50,378 nucleotides of DNA from Victivallales bacterium (GTDB lineage: Bacteria > Verrucomicrobiota > Lentisphaeria > Oligosphaerales > Oligosphaeraceae), in assembly GCA_017417585.1 (NCBI GenBank), contig JAFPYX010000101.1, positions 1 through 50,378 of the forward strand. The letters run 5' to 3'. The position numbers and the translations under genes were made by a program. Below the pieces are notes generated by a model that saw only the letters and a list, made by a program, of their open reading frames with translations, was not told the DNA's origin and did no database searches. Position 1 is the first letter of the stretch, and every line of letters begins with the position of its first letter. Below, piece by piece: positions 27,401 through 36,074 of the stretch.

Positions 27401-29806
27401 TTAGAAGGAGGTGGTGATGGAGAAGTGGAAGCGCCCGCTGGCGTCATCCAGGTGCTTGTTCTGGGTGATGATGGGGTAGCCGTAGTCGAGGCGAATCGGC
27501 AGCGCCCGGAACTGGATGCCGACGCCGATGGAGGCGTTCAGGTCGCTCAGGTCTGCGTCGAAGGAATCCCACCAGACATTGCCTACATCGCAGAAGACCT
27601 TGAAGAACATGAAGTTCTTGATGGGCTTGATGAATTCGGCCGTGCCGACCAGCATGGTCGAGCCGCCGATGGAATTTTCATTGCCGTTGACGGGGCTGAC
27701 ATAGTGTCGCTTGAAACCGCGGATGGTGCCGAAGCCGCCGGCGAAATAGCGGTCAAAGACACGTACATCATCTCCGCTGAGATGCTCGACCGTGTCGGCA
27801 TCGGCGGAGAGCCGCAGGATGATGTCTTCATAGACCGGCAGAAAGACTTGTGCGCCGGCGTGGAACTTGAGATAGTCGGCGTAGCTTCCCAGGGCCTTGG
27901 TCACATATTCGACGTCGAGGTCGATGCGGGAACCCCGGGTCGGGAAAAGCGTGTGGTTGCGGGTGTCCCTGCTCAATGCGAGCACGATGCGGTTCGCAAA
28001 TTCGCCGCCCTCGTCGGCTTGCAGTGCATAGACTCGGCCTTCCGGGTAGTCCCATTCCGACGGCCAGGTCGATTCGTCCTTCGCATCGAACTTCTCCTCG
28101 TCATCCAGGTCGGAGACGCGGATATGCTCGAAGCGCAGTCCAAGACCGATTCGCCAGAATTCCTTGTGTTCGGGGATGAAGGGCAGCTGGAAAGCAATGG
28201 GCCAGCTGAGAGTGATTCCATACCCTACATGGCGTTCGTCATACTCGTCTTCAAAACGCGTGTTCAGGAAGAGTTCGTTGGTCAAGGCGAATGGGCTGTC
28301 GAAGAGGGACGGTTCGGTCAGCGAGAGGTTGACGGCGGAGGTGTCGGAACCGATGGCGATGTAGGCACGCATGCGCTGGCCGTCGCCCTTCGGCTTTTCC
28401 AGGTGCAAGAGTTTGTTGAGGCTGAAATTGGTCTCCGTGAGTTCAAGATAACCCAAAACAGAGTCTTCGGTCGAAAAGGCCGCGCCCAAGGCAATGCTGC
28501 CCGTGGGCTTTTCCGTGACCTGCACGGACAGATCCCGACGGTCGGGGTTTTCCGTGGTTTTGGGAAGGATTTCGACTTGGGAGAAATACCCTAGATTCTC
28601 CAGGCGGTTTTTGGAGGTCTGGATTTTACGGGCATCCGCCAGTTCATCTTCGAAAATCGCCATTTCACGGCGAATTACGCGGTCGGCGGTGTAGGTGTTG
28701 CCGGAGATGAGGATTTGGTTGATTCGGCTGGGGCTCCCTTCGGTTACCTGATAGGCGACATCCACCGTTCCGGCGGCAGGGTCTTTTGTAAGCTTGGCAT
28801 GGAAGTCGAGATCCAGATAGCCGAGATTTTGATAGCGGGCTTTCATGGCATCCAGGTCTCGTTCGGCGAGCGACGTGTCATAGACTTGTCCGGGCTCCAT
28901 GAGACGCCGCTTGAGCAGGTCTTCCGCAGTGAATTTCTCATTTCCGGTGATGCTGACATTGCGGAGGTGATAGCAGGTGCCTTCCTCGATGTGATAGACG
29001 GGGGTGACCCAAAGGGGATTTTCGTCGTATCGGAGCTCCACGGAGGTTACCTTGGCATCCAAATAGCCGCGGGTGCCGTACAGCGCCTCAATGCGGCTGA
29101 TGTCAATTCCCTGAAGCTGGCTGTTGTACCAGTTTCCGACGCGGAAGATGTAACGCCACCAGGCGCGCTTGGTGAGTATGGCGTCCTGGAGTTCGTCATG
29201 GGTGAAGGCGGAATTCCCTTCAAATGCGACGCCCTTGAGCTTGTGGCGGGGCTGTTCGACAACGACGAAAGTCAGGCGCACTCCATCCGTTCCCTCGATC
29301 GGCTCGATTTCATGGGTCACCGAAGTGCCGCGGTATCCGCTATTTTCGTATTTGTCGATGATGGCCTTGCGGTCCGCCGCGATTTGAGTTTCATTCAGCA
29401 GTTCGCCGACTTTGGATTTGACAAGAAGACGAAGTTTACGTTCGGAAATGGAGTTGCGTCCGCGGAAGGCGATTTCTGCCACGCGTTGGCGCAAAGTGAC
29501 GAGGAATACTACCTGGCGCGTGCCATCTTCCAGCGTGTCCACACGTGTCTGGGCATTCTCAATGCCTGCCGTCTTGACGAGTGCGGCGACGTCTTTGGAG
29601 AGCTGGGGGAGGCTGAGTTCCTGGCCGACTTTGGTGCCGATGGTGGAGAATACCACTTGCTCCAAGGCCGCCTGGTTGGATTGGCCTCTTAACGAAACGA
29701 CTTGGATACGGGAGACGATGTCACCGGCGAACAGTGGACACGACAATGCGGCAAGTACGATGAATGCGGCAAGCGATCGCAGGATAGAATGAGGACGTTC
29801 CGACAT
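27401..29806 (-). CDS. bamA: outer membrane protein assembly factor BamA
   Basis: Core of the BAM complex that folds beta-barrel proteins into the outer membrane. Seen: signal peptide (SLAAFIVLAALSCPLFA), five POTRA domains of about 28-430 with typical strand-helix phrases (VVEQPRHKLKGVAFEGNSAFTHDEL, ISGNTYTADRVIRREM), and an Omp85 barrel to residue 801. FGTIRGFKRHYVSP carries the conserved RGF of the lid loop, and the C-terminal phenylalanine completes the beta-signal. The ATG at 29806 has GGAG 5 nt upstream. The frame is open to 29953, but that extension crosses the promoter region and lacks a signal peptide. The LptF/G gene follows. Confidence 0.96.
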   Translation of the reverse strand: MSERPHSILRSLAAFIVLAALSCPLFAGDIVSRIQVVSLRGQSNQAALEQVVFSTIGTKVGQELSLPQLSKDVAALVKTAGIENAQTRVDTLEDGTRQVVFLVTLRQRVAEIAFRGRNSISERKLRLLVKSKVGELLNETQIAADRKAIIDKYENSGYRGTSVTHEIEPIEGTDGVRLTFVVVEQPRHKLKGVAFEGNSAFTHDELQDAILTKRAWWRYIFRVGNWYNSQLQGIDISRIEALYGTRGYLDAKVTSVELRYDENPLWVTPVYHIEEGTCYHLRNVSITGNEKFTAEDLLKRRLMEPGQVYDTSLAERDLDAMKARYQNLGYLDLDFHAKLTKDPAAGTVDVAYQVTEGSPSRINQILISGNTYTADRVIRREMAIFEDELADARKIQTSKNRLENLGYFSQVEILPKTTENPDRRDLSVQVTEKPTGSIALGAAFSTEDSVLGYLELTETNFSLNKLLHLEKPKGDGQRMRAYIAIGSDTSAVNLSLTEPSLFDSPFALTNELFLNTRFEDEYDERHVGYGITLSWPIAFQLPFIPEHKEFWRIGLGLRFEHIRVSDLDDEEKFDAKDESTWPSEWDYPEGRVYALQADEGGEFANRIVLALSRDTRNHTLFPTRGSRIDLDVEYVTKALGSYADYLKFHAGAQVFLPVYEDIILRLSADADTVEHLSGDDVRVFDRYFAGGFGTIRGFKRHYVSPVNGNENSIGGSTMLVGTAEFIKPIKNFMFFKVFCDVGNVWWDSFDADLSDLNASIGVGIQFRALPIRLDYGYPIITQNKHLDDASGRFHFSITTSF

Positions 29807-29856
29807 ACTGGCTCCATGATGAAGATTTGAAGATGAAAAGAAAAATCGTGTATAAT

Positions 29857-29906
29857 TTAACGCGTTAAGGCCGATACGCACACGCCTGCACGCGTGCGCG
29901 TGTAAA
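29857..29906 (-). promoter_or_regulatory. bamA upstream palindrome and alternating Pu-Py tract
   Basis: A perfect 12-bp palindrome TTAACGCGTTAA (29857-29868) lies next to an AT-rich TTATAC-like -10 candidate. About 15 bp further upstream is a G+C-rich tract with alternating purine and pyrimidine, centred on GCACGCGTGC and bordered by ACACGC and GCGTGT arms (about 29881-29906). It shares CGCGTGCGC with the palindrome upstream of the RND adaptor. An operator is plausible; no regulator can be named. Confidence 0.4.
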
Positions 29907-29999
29907 AAATCACAAGATTTTTCAGGATTGTGCCGTTTCCATCGTAAAATCAAGAGAATAAGGTATGGCCACCACGCTTACGGCACGACGTGTCAGCGC

Positions 30000-30039
30000 A
30001 AAAAACTGCGGCGGTCTCCAGGTGGAAGCCGCCGCAGTT
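30000..30039 (-). terminator. rho-independent terminator of the ribosomal operon
   Basis: Perfect 11-bp stem (AACTGCGGCGG at 30004-30014 and CCGCCGCAGTT at 30029-30039) with a 14-nt loop, followed on the leftward strand by a T6 run. It lies 38 bp after the rplI stop and separates the ribosomal operon from bamA. Confidence 0.93.
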
Positions 30040-30076
30040 GGAATTGCGCTGTGATTTGGTGGAGCAGGTAGGGAGA

Positions 30077-30532
30077 TTACGCCTCCTGCTTGGTAACCTG
30101 GACCTTGACGGTGCCGGTGACCTCGGCGTTGAGTTTCACATTGACCGTGTAGTCTCCAAGCGCCCGGAGATTCTCCTCCAGCACGACTTCATTTTTGTCG
30201 ATTTCAATGCCTTGGGCCTTGACTGCATCGGCAATCATCTGGGCGCTGACGGAACCAAAGAGCTGGTCGTTCTCGCCGACCTTCATCGGAATGACGACAG
30301 AGAGCGCGGCAAGCTTTTCGGCGACAGCCTTCGCGACCGCCACACGCTCCTCGTGTTCCTTCTGAAGCTTGAGCTTGCGAGCCTCGACTTGGCGCAGTGT
30401 GCCCTTGTTGACAGGCTGGGCGAGCTTTTGCGGAATCAGATAATTGCGGGCATAGCCGTCAGCGACTTTCACGATATCGCCAATCTTGCCAAGATCTTTG
30501 ACATCATCCAGGAGAATGAGTTCTTTAGCCAT
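30077..30532 (-). CDS. rplI: 50S ribosomal protein bL9
   Basis: Two-domain ribosomal protein joined by a long helix. Seen: N-terminal domain MAKELILLDDVKDLGKIGDIVKVADGYARNYLIP with the family signature, a charged linker helix (about 40-75), and the C-terminal domain ending VQVTKQEA. 151 residues is normal. The ATG at 30532 has AAGGA about 8 nt upstream; ten upstream codons in the frame are discarded. It is the last gene of the rplY-pth-rpsF-ssb-rpsR-rplI operon, followed by its terminator. Confidence 0.97.
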   Translation of the reverse strand: MAKELILLDDVKDLGKIGDIVKVADGYARNYLIPQKLAQPVNKGTLRQVEARKLKLQKEHEERVAVAKAVAEKLAALSVVIPMKVGENDQLFGSVSAQMIADAVKAQGIEIDKNEVVLEENLRALGDYTVNVKLNAEVTGTVKVQVTKQEA

Positions 30533-30563
30533 GGTAGTATTCCTTCTTCCGGGGGGTGTCACA

Positions 30564-30797
30564 TTACAGAACCAAACCCATCACGCGGGCACGCTTCACA
30601 GCGGCGGCGAGAAGCTTCTGGTGCTTGAAGCAGTTGCCAGTGATCTGGCGGGAGAGAATACGCCCGCCTTCCGTCTGATAGCGCTTGAGCAGATCGACGT
30701 CTTTGAAGTCGATGTTGTAGATCTGGTTTTCGCACAGACGGCAGGTCTTGGCGCGCATCAGCTTGCGGCGGCGATGCTTACCCTTCGAATTCTTCAT
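30564..30797 (-). CDS. rpsR: 30S ribosomal protein bS18
   Basis: Small-subunit platform protein that binds next to bS6. Seen: a basic N-terminus (KGKHRRRKLMRAKTC), IDFKDVDLLKRYQTEGGRILSRQITGNCFKHQKLLAAAVKRAR, the highly conserved core of the family. Cysteines in CRLC and NCF could bind zinc as in C+ variants. 77 residues is normal. It lies between ssb and rplI in the usual order. Confidence 0.97.
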   Translation of the reverse strand: MKNSKGKHRRRKLMRAKTCRLCENQIYNIDFKDVDLLKRYQTEGGRILSRQITGNCFKHQKLLAAAVKRARVMGLVL

Positions 30798-30850
30798 GGT
30801 GGTTATCCTTGAGTGTTACAAATGAACTGTTGGTGATGATTCGAAATCTT

Positions 30851-31438
30851 TCAGAACGGAACGTCATCCATGGGAACGTCCTCTGCCGGAGGAACGGGCT
30901 GCTGGAAGGACGGCATCGGCGCCGGAGCCGCCGACCGGTATTGGGGCGGTTGCGGCGCTGGTGCCTGGCCATACTGCGGAGTCGGCTGAGGGGCGGGGGA
31001 CTGCCCATACTGAGGGGCAGGAGCCTGGCCATACTGAGGCTGCGGGTAGGATGGACGATACTGCGCAGGAGCGCCGCCTTCGCTGACGCCGGGAGCCACG
31101 CCTTGGCGGCTGGAAAGCAGTTGGACACCTTCGGCGACTACCTTCAGGCGGCTGCGCTGTGCACCCGTCGCCTTGTCCTGCCAGCGGTCCTGGCGGAGGC
31201 GTCCCTCGACAAAAAGCGGGTCGCCTTTGTGGACATACTGCCGGATGACGTCGGCGGTTCGGCTGAAGGCATCGATTTCCACGAAAGTCGTATCTTCCAC
31301 CTGCTCTCCGCGCGCATTGGTGTAGCGGCGGTTCATCGCCAAGGAGAACATGGCGACCGATTCGCCGGAGGGAAGTTGACGAATCTCCGGGTCAGCGGTC
31401 AGGTTGCCAATGAGAATCACCTTGTTGACGCTCGCCAT
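30851..31438 (-). CDS. ssb: single-stranded DNA-binding protein
   Basis: Coats ssDNA in replication and repair and recruits partners by its acidic tail. Seen: OB fold of about 1-110 starting MASVNKVILIGNLTADPEIRQLPSG, with RDR-type strand DRWQDKATGAQRSRLKVVAEGVQLL. A disordered linker of about 115-180 has repeated PQYGQAPAPQ motifs, and the tail EDVPMDDVPF is canonical. The tail keeps the DDxPF end needed for partner binding. Gene order rpsF-ssb-rpsR is the usual one, so it is co-transcribed with ribosomal genes. Confidence 0.97.
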   Translation of the reverse strand: MASVNKVILIGNLTADPEIRQLPSGESVAMFSLAMNRRYTNARGEQVEDTTFVEIDAFSRTADVIRQYVHKGDPLFVEGRLRQDRWQDKATGAQRSRLKVVAEGVQLLSSRQGVAPGVSEGGAPAQYRPSYPQPQYGQAPAPQYGQSPAPQPTPQYGQAPAPQPPQYRSAAPAPMPSFQQPVPPAEDVPMDDVPF

Positions 31439-31495
31439 TTTGCTCGTGGCTCCTAGTGGTTGACGGTTCTGAGAAAAAAGCGGGGAAGTGGCAGA

Positions 31496-31897
31496 CTACC
31501 GGCCGCGTCCGCGGCTGCGGTAGTTGTCATTGTCATACTGGTCCTGGAAGGACTCTTCACCGAAGATGCGTTCATCGCGCGGCTTGAAGACTTCATCGTC
31601 CTGGCCCTGCTTCCAATGGAAGATGCCGATCCGGAGGATCTGGGTATCCAGGCGGTACTTGTCTTTGATCTGGGCGGGCACTGTGCCGTCCATTTCAACA
31701 ATATAGTCCCAGTAGAGGCCGACTTTGTGCTTGCCCATGGGGCGGGCAAAGGTGCGTTTCTCGAGGAACTTGACGCGAGAAATCTCGCCGCCGAATTCCT
31801 TGAGCTGTGTCTGAATGGCGGCGTCGACTGCCTCGCCATTCCCTTCGACCTTTTGCGGGTCGAGGACGAACATCACTTCATACCGAGATTTGGACAC
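31496..31897 (-). CDS. rpsF: 30S ribosomal protein bS6
   Basis: Ribosomal protein that pairs with bS18. Seen: MSKSRYEVMFVLDP opening, the strand KVKFLEKRTFARPMGKHKVGLYWDYIVEM-like region and IDTQILRI-type core (YRLDTQILRIGIF). The C-terminal extension is rich in D, N, R and G (DNDNYRSRGRGR), longer than in E. coli processing forms but common. 133 residues. It follows pth by 50 bp and precedes ssb. Confidence 0.96.
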   Translation of the reverse strand: MSKSRYEVMFVLDPQKVEGNGEAVDAAIQTQLKEFGGEISRVKFLEKRTFARPMGKHKVGLYWDYIVEMDGTVPAQIKDKYRLDTQILRIGIFHWKQGQDDEVFKPRDERIFGEESFQDQYDNDNYRSRGRGR

Positions 31898-31947
31898 GTT
31901 GGAACTCCTTGGTTGGTTTTGGCATGGAACTTCGTCCGCATGGAAAG

Positions 31948-32544
31948 CTACCCCTGTGACGCAGTCCGGACGGCCGTTTCGAATGGCCCTGAGGCGACTA
32001 GCCGGACAATCTCCGCGGCTTTGCGGAGCGCCTCCGACGCAGGAGTGTCTTCTGCGGAAACCCAGTTGGATAGCACCCAGTCAATGACAGGCACTTCCGA
32101 ACCGGGCTGTGGCCTCCCGATACCGACCCGCAGACGGGGGAAGTCCTCGGTCTGCAGGTTCTGGATGATGGATGCCAGGCCTCGGTGTCCTCCGCAGGAG
32201 CCTCTGGCTTTTAGCCGGAGACGTCCTTCGGGCAGATCCAGGTCATCGGAGACCACCAGCATTTCCTTGGGAGATAATTGGAAATGCCGAATGATCGGCG
32301 CCACTGCTTCACCGCTGAGATTCATGTAGGTCAGCGGTTTTAGGAGAAGGCAAGGGGAGGGCGATGCCGTCAGCCAGTACAACTCGCCGTTGGGTGGCTG
32401 CCAGAGCGTCTTCGCCGCCTCTGGACTTGCATGCCTGATCAGCAGGTCAATTACTTGCCAACCTGCATTATGGCGCGTCAGCGAATAACGCGCTCCGGGA
32501 TTGCCAAGTCCGACAACCAGCTTCAGCTGAGCAGTGGAATCCAT
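31948..32544 (-). CDS. pth: peptidyl-tRNA hydrolase
   Basis: Releases tRNA from peptidyl-tRNA that drops off the ribosome. Seen: LVVGLGNPGARYSLTRHNAGWQVID with N15 and catalytic H25, the YMNLSGEAVAPI block, and VVSDDLDLPEGRLRLKARGSCGGHRGLASI carrying the conserved aspartate and substrate-binding loop. The ATG at 32544 (MDSTAQLK) has GGAG 8 nt upstream and gives 198 residues, normal for the family. An ATG at 32571 is possible but unneeded. It lies between rplY and rpsF. Confidence 0.96.
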   Translation of the reverse strand: MDSTAQLKLVVGLGNPGARYSLTRHNAGWQVIDLLIRHASPEAAKTLWQPPNGELYWLTASPSPCLLLKPLTYMNLSGEAVAPIIRHFQLSPKEMLVVSDDLDLPEGRLRLKARGSCGGHRGLASIIQNLQTEDFPRLRVGIGRPQPGSEVPVIDWVLSNWVSAEDTPASEALRKAAEIVRLVASGPFETAVRTASQG

Positions 32545-32604
32545 CAAACAGTCTCCGCAATCCACCGACATCCAGGCCGGGGACTGCGGAAATTCTCAAA
32601 AAAA

Positions 32605-33249
32605 CTACTTCTTCTCAGCGTCAGCGGCAGGCGCGGCGGCGGCGGCTTCGCCTTCAGCGGCGGGCGCGGCGGTTTCCGCCTCAGTGCTCTTGGTGTGCGG
32701 CTTGCGCACGTGGAAGACGATGAGCTGGGGATCTTCGTCGATCTTCGCGGTGCCGTTCAACTTGATGTCGGCAACGGTGAGCGCCTGATCCAGTTCGATG
32801 CCGGAGACATCGACCACCACGACTTCGGGGATGTCCTGCGGAGCGGCGGTGATGACGAGAGTATGGAGAACCTGTTCCAGCTGGCCGCCCTGCTTGAGAC
32901 CGGCGGGTTCGCCGTGCGCTTCGACGGGCACGGTGACCGTCACGGTCTGTCCGGCCTTGACTTCCTGGAACTCCACCGACAGCGGACGGCTGCTAATGGG
33001 GTGGAACTGGATTTCCTTGGTGATGACATTGTATTTGGTGCCACCTTCGACAGCCAGCTCGACCAAACCCGCGTGGTGGGCTATCTTTGCCACATCCCCT
33101 TCAGCCAGTTGAAGATGGATGCTGACAGAACCTTTCTCGGCTTTGGAATAGACCACAACCGGAACCTGGCCGGTGCGGCGAAGACGGCGTGCGTTGGCGC
33201 TTCCCACCTTGTCACGCTTGGTGGTTGCGATGCTGATGCTCGTGCTCAT
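32605..33249 (-). CDS. rplY: 50S ribosomal protein bL25, long Ctc form
   Basis: 5S rRNA-binding protein of the longer Ctc type. Seen: N-terminal L25 domain (about 1-95, with GSANARRLRRTGQVPVVVY), then the TL5/Ctc C-terminal domain (LSVEFQEVKAGQTVTVTVPV, VVVDVSGIELDQALTVADI) and an Ala/Glu-rich tail. 214 residues. It is the first gene of the operon. A 6-bp hairpin ACCCGA/TCGGGT with a 3-nt loop (33284-33298) lies in its leader, a possible feedback site, and a TATATT -10 candidate lies further upstream at about 33330. Confidence 0.95.
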   Translation of the reverse strand: MSTSISIATTKRDKVGSANARRLRRTGQVPVVVYSKAEKGSVSIHLQLAEGDVAKIAHHAGLVELAVEGGTKYNVITKEIQFHPISSRPLSVEFQEVKAGQTVTVTVPVEAHGEPAGLKQGGQLEQVLHTLVITAAPQDIPEVVVVDVSGIELDQALTVADIKLNGTAKIDEDPQLIVFHVRKPHTKSTEAETAAPAAEGEAAAAAPAADAEKK

Positions 33250-33770
33250 GTTTGTGTTTTGGTGTTTTGGGATGGAATGAACTACCCGAAAATCGGGTCG
33301 AGAAACTAGATGTGGTCTATTAATATAGCCTGTTTTTCAGATTTGGCACGCACTTCCTAGAAAAATTCCTGACTTTCAGGGGGATTGACACCTTGTTTGC
33401 ATGTCGTTCGGGAGTATCTTTCTTTTTCCCGCAGATTCTGAGTCAACTACATAATGTCAGAAATTGTCATAAATTGTCTAATATCCTGCATCCGTAAATT
33501 TGCGTATAAGGATGTAGCGTCGGCGCCCCGCCAGCGTGCCGATGGCGACTTGACGCCGGATGTCGCCCTCCCGGAAGATGGGCTTGGAGAGGTCTCCTGT
33601 TCCCGCCTCCAATGCGCACGGCTGGAAGTCTGCGGCCAGGCAAGCTGCACGACGAATGCACGCGAAGCAGGTTCACAGTGGACTCGCGGGGTTCCTGACG
33701 GTGAATGTCTGCGTTTGGGCTTTCCAGGCGGGAAACTGCCAGGGGCAAGAGAAACTGGCGACACGAACAA
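33250..33770. other. intergenic region with REP-like site and decayed sequence
   Basis: Holds the rplY leader and promoter (33250-33345), then AT-rich sequence. A degenerate 10-bp repeat (AATGTCAGAA, ATTGTCATAA, ATTGTCTAAT) lies at about 33452-33481. A REP-like stem-loop with GGATGTAGCGTCGGCGCC is at 33510-33527. From 33528 to 33770 the DNA is GC-rich and open on both strands but gives no recognisable protein; frames here look like decay products. Confidence 0.5.
33510..33542 (+). repeat. REP-like element, site A
   Basis: GGATGTAGCGTCGGCGCC (33510-33527), with TCGGC able to pair with GCCGA at 33538-33542 across a GC-rich loop. Related copies are on the - strand at 39077-39094, 45481-45497 and 48371-48388; the shared core is GGATGTAGCGTCGG. 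Confidence 0.65.
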
Positions 33771-33878
33771 TTGACCGGTATCGACATCCGCAACAAGAAG
33801 CGGGGCGTCAGCTACGTGTACGACTCCCGTTCCTATTGGGACAAGGAGCTGAAGCAGCCACGTTATTCTATCGCCTGA
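33771..33878 (+). pseudogene. transposase remnant (IS1634/IS4-like N-terminal piece)
   Basis: 36 codons ending at TGA read LTGIDIRNKKRGVSYVYDSR then SYWDKELKQPRY. The VSYVYDSRSYWDKELKQPR phrase is typical of the N-terminal part of IS1634-type transposases as I recall them. There is no start codon and nothing else of the gene, so it is a fragment. It ends 6 bp from the tail of the broken sensor kinase, suggesting the region was shaped by an insertion and its loss. Confidence 0.6.
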
Positions 33879-33883
33879 AGAAT

Positions 33884-34744
33884 CTACAGCAATTTCTTCA
33901 GGGTCTCCATCATTTTGGGAATATCGTACGGCTTGGAGAGGTGGTCGTTCATGCCGATTTCCTGCGCAATCTTCGTGTCTTCCTCGAAGACATTGGCCGT
34001 GACGGCGACAATTGGAATGCGCGCCTTGCGGGGATCGGCCAGGGCACGAATCCGCCGTGTGGCCTCGTAGCCGTCCATTTTCGGCATCTGGATGTCCATC
34101 AGCACGATGTCATAGTGGCCGGCCGGCTCGGCCGACATCCGATCCTCGGCGGCCTCGCCATCGCCTGCAATGTCAACCTGGAAGCCCGCATCCGTCAGAA
34201 TGGCCTCGGCAATCATCTGGTTCATTTCGTTGTCCTCAACCAAAAGAACGCGCTTTCCGGAAAAATCCACTTTTTCAGGCAACGCCTCGGCCGGCTTCTC
34301 CGTGCGGAACGACGCTTCCATCACACTCCTGAATTCCGACCTGAAGAACGGCTTGGGGCAGAAAGCCGTCACGCCGGTCTTCCTGGCCTCCGTCTCAATG
34401 TCTGTCCAGTCGTAGGCCGTGAGGATGAAGGTCGGCGCGGGGGCGTTCCCCGTGATTTCCCTGATGCGGCGCACGAGCTCGATGCCGCTCATGTCCGGCA
34501 TCATCCTGTCAATGACACAGACCTTGACCTCGTCGGCCTGGCCAATGGCATTTTTAATCCGTTCAATCGCCCCCTGACCGTTGTTTGTCCATTCCGGATT
34601 CATTCCGACCTCCTTTAGCATGGCACAGAGGGAAAGGCAGGTTCCCGTATCGTCATCGACAACTAGGGCGCGTTGACCGTTGAGTTCTGGCAATGGCGCG
34701 AATTCCACAGGCGGACGGCTGACCTTGCATGAGAGGCAGACCAC
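33884..34744 (-). pseudogene. hybrid sensor kinase, C-terminal piece (two receiver domains)
   Basis: Third fragment of a BvgS-like hybrid histidine kinase that continues, after a frameshift, the piece ending at 34767. Seen: first receiver of about 20-140 (RALVVDDD, phosphoacceptor in VIDRMMPDMSG), then second receiver of about 165-286 (VLLVEDNEMNQ, LMDIQMPKMDGYEATRRIR, VAVTANVF, LSKPYD). The start given for this frame is only where it opens; the real protein would read through from the kinase domain. It may not be translated at all unless the G-tract slips. Confidence 0.85.
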
Positions 34745-34766
34745 GAACTCGCTCCCCTGGCCTTCC

Positions 34767-36056
34767 TCAGAATGGACGGTGATTGTCCCCCCCCATCATA
34801 TCCACGATATTCTTGGTGATTGCCATTCCCAGGCCAGTCCCCTGGATGCCACTGACAGTACTGGTATGCTCACGGGTAAATGCATCGAAGACAATCTTCT
34901 GGAACTCCTTGCTCATGCCAATGCCAGTGTCTTTGATTCGGAACTCGAAATTCGCCCGGCCGTCGTCTGAAGACTTCCTTTCGAATATCTGGAAGCCAAT
35001 GGAACCGCCGTTTGGCGTGAACTTGATTGCATTCGAAATGATGTTCAGAAGCACCTGGTTCAGCCGAACCCGGTCAGCTACGATATCCTCATGCACGATG
35101 TCGTGTGTGTCGATGGACAGTTGCAGCTGCTTGGCAGCGACATTGGCCTGTATGATTGTGCGCAGGTCGCGGATCAAGTCGGGCAAATGCACGTCCGTTT
35201 CCTCAAGTGTCATCTTCCCACTTTCGATTCGACTCATGTCAAGCACGGCGTTGATCAGGGAAAGCAGGTGCTGGCTGCTCACGGTGATCTTTTTGAGATA
35301 GTCCAGCACCTGCCCTTGATTGTCAAGGTGGGAGACCGCAAGGGATGTAAAGCCCACAATGGCGTTCATCGGAGTGCGGATGTCATGGGACATGTTGTTC
35401 AGGAAAACCGTCTTGGCACGGTTGGCGCGTTCAGCCGCGACCAGGGCGTTTCGCAACGCCTCCTTTTGGGCCTGGTCTTCCTTGACGATGGCAGTCACAT
35501 CGCTTTGGTAGCCTTGTAGCAGTTGCCGGTGCGTCTCAATGATTTTGGCATGGCCTCCGCAGCGCATGTACAAGACCCCCTGGACGGGATGCTTCCAGCG
35601 ATAGATGATTTCCGAGAAGCGCCCATGCAACATCTCCCCAAAGCTCCGCTCGACGGACGGGATGTCCTCAGGCAGGATGCCGGAATGCCATGCAGCGTAA
35701 ACCTCCTCCTCTGCAAGGGACTGCCCCACGCCCCCCAGCAGTTCCATCATCTTGGCATTGCCGTACAGACGTGGCTTTTTCCCGTCCTCCAGCGTGATGT
35801 GCCAGAGGCCGAAGCCGGCGTCGGAAACGAGAGCGTCCGTTTCCGCCAATTCCTTCTGGCTGTCCTCCAGTTCACGGTTCTTCTCCGCAAGGCGCGCGCC
35901 TGCCGCCTCCTTCTCCCGCATCTGGCGTCTGGTGCGGCGTGTGTCCCGCACCAGAAGGGCAATGATGACGGCTCCGACCGCGGCGAGCAACGAGCCGAAC
36001 AAGCCCAGATGGTCGCGAAACACGTCCACCAGCCGGTAGGAATAAAGCGCATGCAT
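34767..36056 (-). pseudogene. hybrid sensor kinase, middle piece (TM, PAS-like, HisKA, HATPase)
   Basis: Seen: a transmembrane helix (GSLLAAVGAVIIALLV), a coiled signalling helix, a PAS-like domain of about 65-180, HisKA with H224 in NNMSHDIRTPMNAI, and HATPase with N-box NIISNAIKFTPNGG, DTGIGM and GTGLGMAITKN. The frame breaks at a run of eight G (34787-34794 as C on the + strand) in the codons for DMMGG. With seven G the frame would run on into THE receiver piece as GTITVHSEEGQG. Upstream, the same frame continues past an in-frame TAG (36075-36077) into the periplasmic piece. Confidence 0.87.
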
Positions 36057-36074
36057 GTAAAGGTGTGACTTGTT

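Noticed and set aside
29807..29953. 49-residue extension of bamA
   Set aside because: It crosses the palindromic promoter region and lacks a signal peptide; a good Shine-Dalgarno and signal peptide support 29806.
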